A stretch of 64,000 nt of DNA from Platynereis dumerilii (GCA_026936325.1 JAPTHN010000001.1:135075138-135139137); one strand, 5' to 3'; shown: positions 37,363-50,500, counted from the first letter of the stretch. Notes: generated from the letters alone by a model not told the origin. Made by a program: numbers and translations.

Positions 37363-37638
37363 CTGACTGAGCACAGTCTGCATTGAAGCAGGCGAGCTAG
37401 CGAGGCTGCAGACTGACGAATTCGAATTGGGTATCGAATTGGGATCTAGGTCACTAGAACTGCTGTGCCTAAAGTCCGCGATTTTGCCTATCAGGTCCAC
37501 ACTCAGCAGAACTCAGCAGAACTAGCCGGGCTTCTTCAAAAATGCATGTGTGCGAGGCGTGAAATAGAGCACCTATTCTGAAATGTTGTAGCCTGCTCGC
37601 TAATGCTCGCAACTGATTTAGGAGGCTACTGTAGCCTG
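37363..37638 (+). mobile_element. 9-bp-TSD MITE, copy 3
   Basis: Plus orientation, 276 bp, followed by GGAGTCCTG (37639-37647). Together with copy 2 the order is target, element, target, element, target, which implies two insertions at one site. Confidence 0.88.
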
Positions 37639-37769
37639 GGAGTCCTGTCGCTCTGGAAACGAAGTCCTTGGATATCAGAAGACAAACGAAATTTTAAAGC
37701 TTTTAGCCAAAATTCGATATCAGCAGTGTTGGCCACGATTTAGCAATTCATTTCAAATTCTCCCTGCCC

Positions 37770-38453
37770 TGTAGAATTCTGAAAGAAATTATGCAGTTCT
37801 GCAGGAAGCTGCAATTCTGCATTTTCCAACAGAATTGGTTGTCCCCTGTCACTAGACAGCATTTCTGAAAGGTTTCTGCAGCAAAATCTATAATTATGTT
37901 GGAATTATGCAGCTATAGGGAAGTTTTATTCACCTCTGCAGGAAGCTACAGAATTCTGTAGGAAGCTGCAGAACCTGCAGGATTTCTGCACCTCTGTACT
38001 TCCTGTAGCTTTCTGAAATGCATTTATAAGCATTTAGTTAAGATATCTTTGATCAAGGTCTTGCTGCTACCCAGGAAACATTTGTTTGGGGGTGTGGCGA
38101 TTTGGGAGTCGGGGGGTCCTCTATAGCTCTGTCAATGCAGCATTTCTGAAAAGTTTCTGTAGCAAAATGTCTACTTGTGTAGGAAGTATATATACAATGT
38201 ACAGCTGGGAAGGCTTTTCGTTCTTCTGCAGGAAGCTGCAGAAATTCTGCAAGAAGTTGCAGAAATTTGGCAGGCAGTTGCAGAACTGAGGAATTATGCA
38301 GCTTCCTATGGAATTCTGCAGGAAGTTACAGAATTCTGCAGTTCTGCAGTACTGCAGCCACCTGCATGATTTTTGCAGCTCTGCAACAGCCTGCAGGATT
38401 TCTGCACGTCTGTTACTTCCTGCAGCTTTCTGCAATGCACAGGTCTGCAAATG
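37770..38453. repeat. CTGCAG-rich degenerate satellite, first part
   Basis: Dense TTCTGCAGGAAGCTGCAGAA-type motifs at 37770-38010 and 38140-38453. A larger unit is visible: TTTCTGCAGCAAAATCTA near 37877 and TTTCTGTAGCAAAATGTC near 38152 begin diverged copies. The palindromic CTGCAG keeps several frames open on both strands; these frames are not genes. Confidence 0.8.
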
Positions 38454-38946
38454 CAGTGGCGTATTTAGGGGGGGGCATGGTGCCATGGTCCCCCCCCCTC
38501 AGGCCCAAAATTAACATGGAAGAGATAGGAAACGCCGCGGAGCGCCCCGTATTCACCCCATGTAATTATAGTATAGTGGGTTGGGTATAATAGGTTGCTC
38601 CTAAGCACTTGGCTTGGGGGCCGGCCCTTTAGCTCAACTGGTTTGATAGCGGACCTTTAAGGGGGAATGTGTTATATGGTGCATCGGCCTGAGGCTACTC
38701 AGAGGTAGCTGGTTCGAATCCCGGTCCTGGTGGCAGGTGGCATTGAGGTGAGATTGTTGACAAGAGTGTGTCAAAATCTCAGGGAAGTTGGGGGATATAG
38801 TATAGTGGGTTGGGTATAATAGGTTGCTCCTAAGCACTTGGCTTGGGGGCCGGCCCTTTAGCTCAACTGGTTTGATAGCGGACCTTTAAGGGGGAATGTG
38901 TTATATAATGGCCCCCCCCCTCAGGCCATTTCTAGATACGCCCCTG
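38454..38946. mobile_element. hAT-like element with 8-bp TSD, carrying a SINE
   Basis: Ends CAGTGGCGTATTTAGGGG and CTAGATACGCCCCTG. The perfect 8-bp duplication TGCAAATG lies at 38446-38453 and 38947-38954. It inserted into the CTGCAG satellite. The inside is mostly a tRNA-derived SINE. Confidence 0.88.
38567..38905 (+). mobile_element. Second type of tRNA-derived SINE, partly duplicated
   Basis: Box A (TTTAGCTCAACTGGTTTGAT) and box B (GGTTCGAATCC) are clear at 38630-38720. About 110 bp, from GTATAGTGGGTTGGG to GGGGGAATGTGTTATA, appears twice, 229 bp apart. It differs in body from the (ATCC)-tailed family. Confidence 0.75.
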
Positions 38947-38954
38947 TGCAAATG

Positions 38955-39240
38955 TCAGACCTGTTTGACTAAGGTCTTGCGACAACCCAAGAAACATTGA
39001 TTTGGAGGTTTTAGGGTCCTCTGCCACTGCAGGATTCTGAAGAAATTCTGCAGGTAGCTGCAGAACTTGCAACATGTGGAGTTCTGCATAGATCTACTAA
39101 TTTCTGCAGTTATGCTGCTGCCTCATGATTTCGGCGGTTTCTGCATTGGGCTGTACGATTTCTGCACCGCTGCAGTTCTACAGCTGCCTGTAGGATTTCT
39201 GCACCTCTGTTGCTTCCTGCAGCTTTCCGCAATGTAAACC
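38955..39240. repeat. CTGCAG-rich degenerate satellite, second part
   Basis: Continuation of the satellite after the hAT-like insertion. Its start (GACTAAGGTCTTGCGACAACCCA) matches 38050-38080, showing a larger duplicated unit. Confidence 0.7.
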
Positions 39241-42200
39241 CCGGAGTAAGTCGAATATTAAAGTTGAAAAAGTCTGTTGAATTTCATAATTTTCTTTTTC
39301 AACTCAGTGATTCACATTCACTAGTCACTAATTGCGTGTGTTTCCAAAGTCAGTTGGAATTTTTCAACTAAATCTGACTGAGAAAGTATAAATATATATC
39401 CAAGGATGAAAACCACTTTGATTTTATCATTCCGAATGTGGATAATTTATTTTATAAGAGTTTAATCTGTTGTCTTTACTGTTAAAAACAACTTTTTAAT
39501 AAACCATTCTGTCCCAAGGCCTTCAAACCAGTGTCATTATCATTTCAGGTTGCGTGAGCTGTACTCGAACCCGGGACCTCATGATCATTGTCTTTGCTCT
39601 GCGTGTGCCACAAATAGATTAGTCCATTTTATAGACTAGTGGCGACCTCTAGGCATAATGAACTTGCAAATACGCGTGCTGCCACCTTGAGTATATTCCA
39701 TTTGACCTGAACATGTTTAGCCTGACTCGTCCCTGTCCACATATCAGTGGACAAGCACTCAGTGAGTGACGTCACACAGCGTTTGTGAATGAGCGGATGT
39801 TGATTACATTGTTGTCTCGACCAATCAAATTTGAAAGATCGGTACTAGCTACCTAAGGTCATGAAATGCCGTGGATCCCAGATTGTGTTTAGCAGACATG
39901 CTCACTGGGTCAACAATCGAATGAGTGAGTGGGTTTGGAGCTCGCGGCTTTTCCACTAAATACCTCTGTGGACTCAATTTTGACAAATCTGGATATAGCT
40001 TGGTAAGTACTGCACATTAGTGACTTCACATACGCGGTTTGCAATGGTTTAATTCAAGGTGTCATTCAAAATTCGTATTTTCTCTCATTTGATAGTTTGT
40101 GTACTGCCACAGGCACTCACTTCCTTGGAATAATGTTGTCATAACTTTACACACATGCTTGTCTGATCATGCCATTTTCAGCCCACATGCTATGCACATA
40201 GTGCTGATACTATGGTGCAAATAGTATGGGTTGTGGACACAGTAGTAATAGTGGCTATGTATTTGTGGCATGATGATTGCCAGTGATAAAATGTCACCAT
40301 GACCCTTTCATCAAAATTCATGTGTAATCTGCAAGGAATGTGAAAGTCTTTCAGAATTCTATGAACATTGTTACCTACCTGGTAACTTGGTTGATTTGTC
40401 TGTTGTCATTTTACCTGATATTGATAGGCTACAAATCTTGTCTTAATCATTGGCAGGGACACAGCACATTTTGCTGAATCCCCAATCGTTTTCCTCACAA
40501 ATCTGGCAAATTCCGTGTGTCTGAAAGTTTGGCCAGGTTCTTTTATAAAATGAATGAAATGGTGGGCTTATTATCCTTCTCAAATACGAGTGACTTGCCG
40601 AGAGTCGCCCGTCGACAGGAGTCACAGACGTACAGGACCACCCAGGATGTCAGGCCCTGTCACAGACAAATGGCATTTTGGCACCATGTCCATCTGAGGG
40701 TCTTCCACCAAGATCCAGTAGAGAAATGGATTTCCATGGAAAGTTGTGGGCCTCCAAGATTGTTGGGACTCTGTGCAAGACTGTTAGACACTATGAAAAG
40801 TTAATGGTTCTATTTCGGCCGTTGCAACACCTTGTGGCTTTTTTGTGTCTATTACCTTACTGCTTCCTGCCAGCATAACCCCCTCTGATCGGTCAATAGA
40901 CTGGAAGTATTTCATTTTGCTGTGTTACCGATGTTGGTCACGGTTCTCAATACCACCGAAAATTCAGAAAAAAAATAGAAAAATTTTGATACCAGTCACT
41001 ACTATGACCAATTTCGGTAATAGAAAGTACTATTATTGCTCATTTATTCCCCCCCCCCCCCTCCAGGGACTCATGCAGTGCACACGAAAGCATTTTGACT
41101 TTGGTCAGACATTTTTAATATTTTCATGGGACTGATTGAAGATTGAAGTAAAGGTACAAAAGCCTTAGTCTAATTGACTGACCTGTTGAATTCAAATGTA
41201 TCAACAACAAATTAATAAGTTCATGAATGATCGAATAGAAAGATGAAGCAACGCATCATAAATTCTTGATGCCATCATGCTATGTTCTACCTTATGCTCA
41301 AAATTGCTGATAAAGTAATATCAAATTGCATATCTTTAAGTATTCTGATCTTTTGAGTATTGAATCATCTTGAGATCTCTTAAAGATAAAGAATCATATT
41401 CATGTTTTGTGAATTGATTCAAATGATCCCTGGATTTAAGGAAAGATTCTGTCATGCCTAAAGTTCTGGCTTAAGTTCTGAACTGTTGAAGGATTGAATT
41501 TGAGCATTAGGCTTTGTTCAATTTCCTGCTCCTCTTTTGTATTTTAGTTGATACAATTAAATCACGTCCAGGCTTGCACAAAATCCGTTGAATACATTGA
41601 ATACATTTTATACGAAGTTTGGCTTTTTAAAAGAGCTCAACAGCTTAGACCAATGGGGCATGGCATTTGAGTAATTGTGTTTTGATCACTGAAAAAGAGC
41701 ACAGCTTGTTACTGCAAACAAAGAATGCTCATTGTTGTGTGACTTATAATCACAGTCACTGGTGTGTTTACATTTTGTTACTATAAACAATAAACATGAT
41801 ATTATTAGCTTCGCTGAGAAGCTATTGTGGTTCCTGGCACTTCAGCATGTGCGTTATTGTGTATGTGAGTTGCTTCCTGCAAAAACTACTGAATGCATTT
41901 ACATTTCCTTTGGCATGATGTGTTCATTGATACTACACAAGACCTGATTAAATTTTGGTAACTATTGGAGCTTTTTTGGGCCCACAATAAAAGAAATCTG
42001 AAAAAGGCCTCTACATTGCAGCATGCACTATCACTTTTTCCTGCAGCACCAGCAGCCAAGAGGGTATATAGTTCTACATTTTCTCTGCAAAAATGGCTAT
42101 AAAACATTCGTAGATGGTGCCAAAGCACTAAATTAGCAATATTTCAATATTTATTTGATGAAAATCTGACCAGAATTGCCGAAATTAGCATGCAATTGTA

Positions 42201-42271
42201 GATAATCCAACGAATGATGCAGCAATAACATTCAAGCCTTCATGTAAGGAGAAGTCTTGATAAACCTTTTA
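39241..42271. other. Intergenic region upstream of the elongase
   Basis: No gene is recognised. 39718-39900 is a diverged relative of the element at 22490-22729 and carries TGACGTCA at 39767-39774. A consensus splice donor (CTTG|GTAAGT) at 40003 could end a 5' non-coding exon of the elongase, but such a site is expected by chance every few kilobases. Frames at 40443-40878 on both strands have no recognisable domain. A C run lies at about 41050. Confidence 0.35.
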
Positions 42272-42567
42272 GGGGCCGACCATATGATATTTGGGGGGGG
42301 GGGGGAGGGGGCTATGGCTGTTAATTTTGGTGAAAAAAAGTTTGTTTGTTTCCAACTTGACACTGAAAAAAAGTATTGTTCCGCACATGAAAAAAAAAGT
42401 TGGTTTCCACCTGTAGCTAGGGTACCGCAATATTAAACTTATGATAAAAAAATTTGTCAAGTGTCCGCGTGCAAAAGAAATTGTTCGTCGACCCTTCATG
42501 CACAAAAAAAAGTTTTTCCCGCAGGTAAAAGCCATAGCGCCCCTCCAACTATCGACTGGTCGGCCCC
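42272..42567. mobile_element. MITE with TTA target duplication
   Basis: Ends GGGGCCGACCATATGATA and ATCGACTGGTCGGCCCC, flanked by TTA (42269-42271, 42568-42570). A 3-bp TWA duplication is typical of PIF/Harbinger-type elements. A long G run follows the left end. 296 bp, non-coding. Confidence 0.8.
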
Positions 42568-43743
42568 TTATGTGCGGCATCTTGCGGTATTCAAAGTTCA
42601 ATTTTAAATGGACAGCGAAGCTATGTGCTCTCCGAGCGCCCGTTCTAGTTAAATTTTTGATTGATATATTTTAATGGAATGGCCTGGTATGAAGTATTCC
42701 TTGTCCATTCTCATTAAAACAGCTTGTGAGCAAAAACTGATTGGTGGGTCTCTGTGAGCAACATAATTTCTGGTTGTGATGGGAATCGTTCTGATTTTCA
42801 ACATCGCTTATCGGATGACCCTTGTGCATGTTCTGATTCAACAATCGATTCTAAACAGACAACCCCACACACTCAATCATCCTGTCAGGGCCAGGACTTA
42901 GCTGCAATTGCAATTGTCATCACGTGATGGTAATTTCCCAGACTGATATCCGTGCATCCCTATATTTTACACCAGGCTTGTATGAGCTGATGAGGAACCT
43001 CATAATCTGTCAGGGCAGGACGAACTGAGGACATAAGGCCCACTCAATTGGCCACTCGTTCATCCACTTGTGTCAGAACTCATATAAGTGCTGAGAATAA
43101 ACATTATTAAACAAAAACGATATCAATGGACCAGATGTGAAAGAAACAGCCCTGGGAACCCGAGGGACCTCCTTCAAGTGGTCTAATGGTCGCCAGGTTT
43201 GACTAAGAAGTGCAAAGTCCTTTTCTTGAGAACTCTGATCAAGAATGTCGGAGATGCACTCTCTGATCAGCTGATGGACTGTGTATTTGAACAAATCTGG
43301 AGAAAAGAGACAATTTCACCCACTTGATACATTCATTCTGAATGATTCACTTGATTAAGATCGATATCTCTTGTGTTCTGAAGTAGAACATGTAGCCGTT
43401 ACATTATGACTCCTTTAAGTCGTGAGTCATTAAGAATCATCCATCATGCAGTTCTGAGGTTTCTGTAATTAGAACATTTTAGCTCTCAAGATTTCCGAGG
43501 TAACTGATAACGGGTATCAAAGACAAGACCGAGCTAATTATCATAATTATCTGCAAGATATCTGGAATAGTTCTTTTATCTGTTACTTCAAAATATTATC
43601 AAAAATAATCCTTATGTATTCTTTTTGTGTTGCACCTATGTCATGTATATATATAGGTCATTTGTTTTGTATTATTTATTTGGTGTTAAATGGTGTTTGT
43701 ACTTATATTTATGGTCTATGGACATGAAAACCATGTCAATCAT
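42568..43743. other. Intergenic with a MITE remnant
   Basis: 42845-42955 matches the right end of the 5-bp-TSD elements at 47734 and 48936 (CAATCATCCTGTCAGGGCCA and on). A minus-strand frame at 43073-43294 follows a good acceptor (CTCTTTTCTCCAG) and could be an exon, but no domain is recognised. Confidence 0.4.
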
Positions 43744-43969
43744 TATAAGGGTGCATGAATACCACTTCTTCAATTCTGATCCAGTACCGATTCTGGATTT
43801 TGTTGCTGATACCTGTCTCACCACCGATATCCGATACCACTCTGGTACCAATACCAATACCATACCGTAGCTTAAATATGGAGCAGTGCCTCCGATCCGA
43901 TAACAATACTGCTTTTTGAATGCCGATACCTCCTATGTCGATACTGGTCTCGGTATCGAAACAACCCTA
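43744..43969. mobile_element. hAT-like element remnant (GATACC-rich)
   Basis: Many CGATACC motifs between ends resembling TAAGGGTGCATGAATACC and GGTATCGAAACAACCCTA. Flanks TCAATCAT and TCAATCAA fit an imperfect 8-bp duplication. Similar in style to 46427-46834. Confidence 0.55.
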
Positions 43970-44273
43970 TCAATCAATAATTCAATATATAGGGTTGCTC
44001 ATCCATATCACATTGTTAAGGTCCTAGGCTGCTAATTATGTGCAGGTTCCCATGTGGGTTCTAGTACGGGATCTTTTTGGGAGTTCCATACGACGTTGAT
44101 CTATGAACGACATTTAACTAGTCTCAGAGACCTAAAGCAGTCTGTTCTGCATCAACATACCAGACAGTCTGTGCAGTTTCAGTTTAGAAAGGACATTGTA
44201 CAACTAATTCCCAGTCATTGAAAGTCAAGTATAGAAATTAGCTAGTGGGAACTTTGATTGTATGGCCGAAAAT

Positions 44274-44385
44274 GTAGATCTATGCTCATTTGAAAATTTG
44301 CAACTTAGATCTATGCTCATTTGAAAACTTGCAACTTAGATCTATGCTCATTTGAAAACTTGCAACTTAGATCTATGCTCCTTTG
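44274..44385. repeat. 31-bp minisatellite
   Basis: About 3.6 copies of a 31-bp unit beginning AACTTAGATCTATGCTCATT, nearly identical. It ends about 55 bp before the acceptor of the first elongase coding exon. Confidence 0.95.
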
Positions 44386-44441
44386 ATTTTAATGTGTGTC
44401 TTTTTTTGTTTTTGAAAACATTGTTATCATTTTCCTTTCAG

Positions 44442-44518
44442 GTGAAAGAGACTTAGGAACATGGCTAACTCCATCGTTTCCATGTCTAAAAAATGGGAGG
44501 AGGTCCTTGCCCAAAAAG
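44442..44518 (+). CDS. Elongase exon with start codon
   Basis: Acceptor TTTCCTTTCAG, 19 nt of 5' UTR (44442-44460), then ATG and [19 protein letters not shown]. Donor GTAACT. Ends in phase 1. This is the only ATG giving the elongase N-terminus, and the length agrees with family members. Confidence 0.85.
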
Positions 44519-47500
44519 GTAACTTCAGATATGATATATGGATTTGAATTGATAAATTTTTAGCAGAATTTTCTCATCTTTGAAATTTTATAATGATAAT
44601 TGGGATGTCTGTAAGTCCAAGAACAACGAATTATCACAATTGATCAATATCCTGTGTTTGGTCCAGAATTTTTTTCCCATGAAATTCAAAAATATTTGTG
44701 AAACTCCTTTTTATTGTGTTTGAAAAATTTGAGTTGTGAGCTGCTGTTGGCCAGCTACATTTTATTATGTTGACTGTTGAGTTTACATTGAATTTTATTT
44801 TAAATACAGGACAGTGATAAAAAAGTTGGCTTAGGAGATAAATCTCTAAAAAGCTTATAAGCTGGAAGCTTAGCACTGACAGATGAAATAGCAGCAAAAG
44901 ATGAATATTTGAAGTTATGCACAACAATCTGATAGTCACATGTTTGAGCAAATTATATTATCCTTTGATTTATAAAAAAAATTATTGATCATGTTGTTTA
45001 TCCTTTATTGTTTATGTGCAGTTTTTTTTATAATGGATAAATCTGTTTGAATATATGATTTTTGAAATGTTTTTCTAAAGTCTTTGCATTTGTCAAAATA
45101 ACATGTAGTAGTGTCGGCTTTTATTTGAAATTTGCTCTACAGTTGATTGGTAATTCATGTCAGATTTTGGCAGTAAAGTTATTGAAGCTCATTTGCCAAG
45201 TTTATGATAATTTGATTGGCAAAAAAAGTTTATGGTGCAATTAACAACACTGCATCAAAGTATGATTAGTGGCGTTTAGCCTATTAATTAAATAGTTAAA
45301 TGTGTCCTGGAGTGATGTACGAATCAGCAATGTTTTTAGATAAGATTATTGATAATTTCTGAAATACCATTAATTAAATTTAAATTATGATTAATCATCG
45401 ATGCAAGTTGATAATGTTGATTTAATAACTTTATCAGAGCTGACTTTCAGTAATTATTTTGGCCCACTTCCGTTTCACATCAATCTTGTCTTTTCCATTA
45501 TAATTTGTGACTGATATTACTTAGTACTTACTACTAAGTTACTTCATAGAAACTGGCCACATGCTCTTTCAATATTTTCACTTTACACAAATGTGGAGGA
45601 CCTGCCATTTGCAGTCGAAAAAGAGATTTTTGTACAACGATGTACAATGATGGCATAGGCCTACAGACTGTGGAGAAGGTTAAGTTTGGTAGACAGTGCA
45701 AACTCGCACTTATACAATACAATGGTCCACAGGCTTCAAAATGTGCAACTGAAGTTTTTTTAGAGCTGCCTTTGTAGACAGAAACTTCTCTCTTTTTCAG
45801 TAGTTAAATTCAATTTTGCTGTATAGACACTTATCATTAACTATCTATACATGAATATATTTTAATTAATCTTGGCTTTAGCTGGCCAAAAAAAGGCTTT
45901 AGCCAGATTGGTGGGAGTTTTCAAAAATCTTAGCCAATTTGGCTAAAACTTGGGAAAAACAATTATAGTATTTGCATAATTTCTTTTAGCCAGATTGAGA
46001 TTGAATTAGCATTTTGCTAACTGGCGAATGGCCAGCTAAAGCCCAGATTTTATGTGATAAGTTGTTCTCTTCAGATCCCAGGGTGGACGACTACCCCCTC
46101 ATGGATTCCCCAACCCCCAGTTTCGTCCTCTGCGGACTGTACGTTCTTTTTGTGACAAAGATTGGACCAGCGTTTATGGAGAACAGAAAACCCTTCGAAA
46201 TAAGGAACATCATGGCGATCTACAACTTTGTCATGGTCGTTCTGTCAGGGTACCTGTGTTATGAGGTAAGTGAACTTTAGATAAGAAATTGTCCATGTTG
46301 AAAGCTGAGATTCTAAGGATCAAAATGGTAGATAGCTTGTAATTTCTTCATCAAAGTCCAACAGGGTTCCTTTTCAGTCTATTTGCTCCTGGACTATTGT
46401 GTGTGATATCATTCACTTGATGCTTTTAGGACTGTCATTGATACGGCCAGAATCGATGCATCGGAAAAGTCGTCCGTATCAATACTGTATCGATACAATA
46501 CCACAAGTATTGATACATTATATCCACCACATTTGTCGTATTTATTGAGAAATATTTCAAGAAATCCAGTAGAATTCACCTTGTTTACATCAAAATGACG
46601 CCATCACTGCTCTGTTCTCGTATGAAATCTCGCGAACGAGACAGCGTGATTCAATATGGACGACGTGGGTGGCGAAAATTCGGAATTCTTGTGATTTTTT
46701 AAGAAAAACTCAACAATAAAGCTGAATTTTTGCCGTTTCTCGGGTATGTGGAAATGTATCGATATATTCGATGCATTGGAAAAGTTTTTGTCGATTATCG
46801 GATCGGAAAAATGTTGTTTTCGATGACATCCCTAGATGCTTTGAGATATCATGACTTGATGCTTTGAGATTTCGTTGACTTGATGCTTTGACTTCATGTT
46901 GCAAGCCTTGTAGAATCATTCAATAGCTATTTAGCTATTGATTTTGTTGTGTCTGTTGAATATTTGACTTGAAGCTTCGATAAAACATTCTGAAAGTTAT
47001 TAATTGGTCAGTGCATGTTTTCATTGAAATATATTTTATGATCAATAATTAATTGAGAAGTCCCCCAGGACTGCTGAAGCGAAAAGCAATTTATTAAAAT
47101 GTTATCGTTTACAACTGAAATTGTATATCACATAGCAAAGACAAGTTATGTTAAAATAAAAACTTCAAACTGTGATAGAAATTAATGTTCCTTTTGCTAC
47201 AGTTTGACCCATATCACTGGCATATCAATGACCCTGCTCATATCATGCGTATTATACATGCATGGAATAAATTTATATACACAGTGGAAGCATTGTATAG
47301 TTTTTGTTTGTGAATGTTACATTAATAGTTTTCTTTGCATTAATCATGTTTATAAAGAATTTTTATTGAAGACTTTTTTAGACGTATACTCACAACATGA
47401 TTTTTAGCTGAAGAGCTTTCAGGGTCCATCCTGATCCCTTCCTTTTATTGCCTTTTAATTTATGTTGTCCCGTTTGTGAATCGTGTGAATTGGCCAACAA

Positions 47501-50500
47501 AAGTTTCTTTAATCATGTTAATTAGTAAGGTTGCTATTTACCAATGTTTTGAGTTACTTAGTATTCATTGGATTTTGGCTCTCCTGAGGTGTATGTTGAA
47601 GTCTCATTAAGCAGGGCGGTGGTCATTTTGTGATTGCTGAGAGCTATATTTAAGTCCTGAATTTATACACTGGTTTACGAGCAACTGGAACAAGAAGAGG
47701 ACACAGCAATGAAGCGAAACTGCCCTCCAACATCAGTCAAGGAAATTACCATCTGCTCATGACAACCAATGTCTTCAGCCCCACATGACATCCACCCCAG
47801 CACTGTCATCTCTCCCAAATGACCTTCTCAAAGTGTCATGGCCCTGCCATGACTTAAGCAGTGCTCAAAATCATCTTTGACAGGCTATTTAAAAATAACT
47901 GCTGCTATTATCACTTCCAAACTTGGCATAAAGTTGTATCACAGTATCAACTAACTCAATAAATTTTGACAGGCTTATCCATTACATAATGAGGAAAAGA
48001 ACCGAAGGCTCCAGAGAAATTAGGAAACTGTCATCAGCTGCTGATGACTTTGCGGTACCTCGCAAAATGGGATGGAATATGTCCCCCTACTGTCATGCTG
48101 CTGTGTGATGAGGATGGGTGCACAGAGATCAGACTTCCTTTTGATACCCAACTGGTCAACCACACACTCACAATCATCCTGTCAGGGCCAGGCCTTAGCG
48201 GCAATCGCAATTGTCATCATGTGATGGTAATTTCCCAGACTGAACATAGGGCTAGGTGACCCGCCCAGGATTGAGATCAAACCTATGGTATATGGTCGAG
48301 CCATTAGCACTTTAGAAGCTGAGAGCACTACCAACTTAGCTGACCCTCTCCTCGGAGACCCCACTCAATCATTGTGAGTGGCAAGAGCTTGTTTATTTGG
48401 GCTGCACTATCCTGACCTAAGTTAAAGTATTAACCAGTTGATATTAGACTTGTTGCCTGCAGATGTTGGTTGATGCCTGAAGTTGCCCTGAACTTGATAA
48501 CTTAATTTCTCTGATCTGCACATTCATGCTTAGAATGCCCTAGAGGATATCTTGCATACATATTGAATATATCGCTGGCCTCGAAGGGCCTTGAAGCTAT
48601 TGAACTGAACTGTATGACTACTATGTGTTCAAGCCCATAATAATGAATTCTGCTAACCATAAACATTATAATGAATACCATTCTCTGACCAGCTGCCAAG
48701 GGCCCATTGAATTCAATTGATCTCTATCTCCCGATCGATGCCTTAAGAGATATTGGCCCATTATTGGGGTTATTGCGAGTATTGCCAATTATTGGAAAAG
48801 GAAATAAGATCAACGGTCGTACAATTGTGTATATAATATATATGTGATTCTCATCAAGGTGCAATGCCAGTGATATTCAGATTTGGTATTTATGTAACCT
48901 TTCTGAATGCTGAGGGTGTCTTTGGTTTCTGTCATCAGTCAGGGAAATTATCACCAGCTGATGACAATCAATGTCCTCAGCCCCACATGACAATCACCCT
49001 AGCACTGTCATCACCCTCCCATGACACTCTCACAGTGTCATGGCCTAGCCATGACTTTGGCAGTGCTCAAAATCATCTTTGACTGGCTATTTAAAAAGAT
49101 CTACTGCAACTATCACTTCCAAACTTGGTATAAAGTTACAAGTATCACAGTGTCAACTAACTCTATGAATTTTGGCAGACCTATCCATTACATAATGAGG
49201 AAAAGAACCCGGAGGCCCCAGAGAAATTAGCAAATTGTCATCAGCTGCTGATGACTTTGCAGTATTTCATGATATTGGATAGAATTAAGTCCCGCAACTG
49301 ACATGCTGCTGTGTGGTGAGGATGGCTGCAAAGAGATCAGACTTTCTTCTGATACCCAACTGATCAACCACACACACTCAATCATCCTGTCAGGGCCAGG
49401 ACTTGGCTGGAATTGCAATTGTCATCATATGCTGGTAATTTCCCTGACTGGTCATTACCTGATCAGCTGATGAATGATAGCGTTTATGTATATTACTATA
49501 GATTGTCTTAGTAACTTTAAACTCATACTGTCAAATTGATTGATTGATTGTTCAATTGAAATTTCATTGCCTCTGTGGTTCTGGTCAATAGTAGGCCTAT
49601 ACAACTTGTTGTTGAGGGAATAAGTCCATGTGGTAGGCCTTATGCTCTTTATCTTTCAACCACTTCCTTCGGGCTTCAAATCCAGCTCCTGTCAGGTCAC
49701 CTTAAATGCCATTTTGAAGGCGTAGATCTCGGAGGCTAATGCCTCGGTCTCGGCGGCTCATGCCTCAGTCTCGGCCTCGGATGTCCCAGCCTAGACTAAA
49801 TCACTACCCCCTTGTATACTTCATAGATGCAGGAAAATGCAATGCTATCCCAAGCCTGTGGTCTGACTGACGACTGCACGATTGATTGATTAATGTGTTG
49901 CAGAAAGAGAATACAGTTTAGCGGGATGCACTCAAATGGCCTGCTGTTTGGTGGCAAAAGTTGGCTTGGCTTTATGTCATGCAATCCTGATAATTAGCGA
50001 TTACTCTGTGGTATGGATTGTATAATACCAGTTGCTGTTTTGCCCATCCAATAAGTTCAACAGGTGTGGATTGTACTCTGTTGTTTATTGATTATTTTTA
50101 TGGCATGTAAAATGATTAATTTGTTGTGTTTTGGATTGTTTTTGTTATTCCAAATTACAAGTGGACGTTAAACATTGTTAAACAATGTTAAAGCATTTTT
50201 GACTCTTAAAAATAATGGTGTGGCTATTTCAGAATAGAAATAATCATCAGGTTATCAATGTCGTATAATAGGAAGGCCAAACTCATTAAATTCATTGGCA
50301 AATGTTTTAAGTATTCATGATGCGTTACATTTTAAAAGCTAATGAAGGAACAAACATTTTGTGTGTCATTATTTTTACCTGAAAACATAAAAACAATAGA
50401 CCGTTGCTGAACATAGGCGAACTAAATTGAGGCTAAGTTGCTACTAAAATTCTGAAGTTTAACATGTTTAATGAAAACTTTGTTGCTACTTTCAATGAAT

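Noticed and set aside
38121-38590. Frames of up to 121 codons on both strands
   Set aside because: All arise from the CTGCAG satellite, whose self-complementary motif lacks stops in several frames.
40443-40878. Frames on both strands, considered as a THAP-like or other domain fragment
   Set aside because: No consistent metal-ligand spacing or splice context; no recognisable protein.
43073-43294. 73-codon minus-strand frame after a good acceptor
   Set aside because: No domain and no neighbouring exon in phase; kept only as a remark in the intergenic entry.
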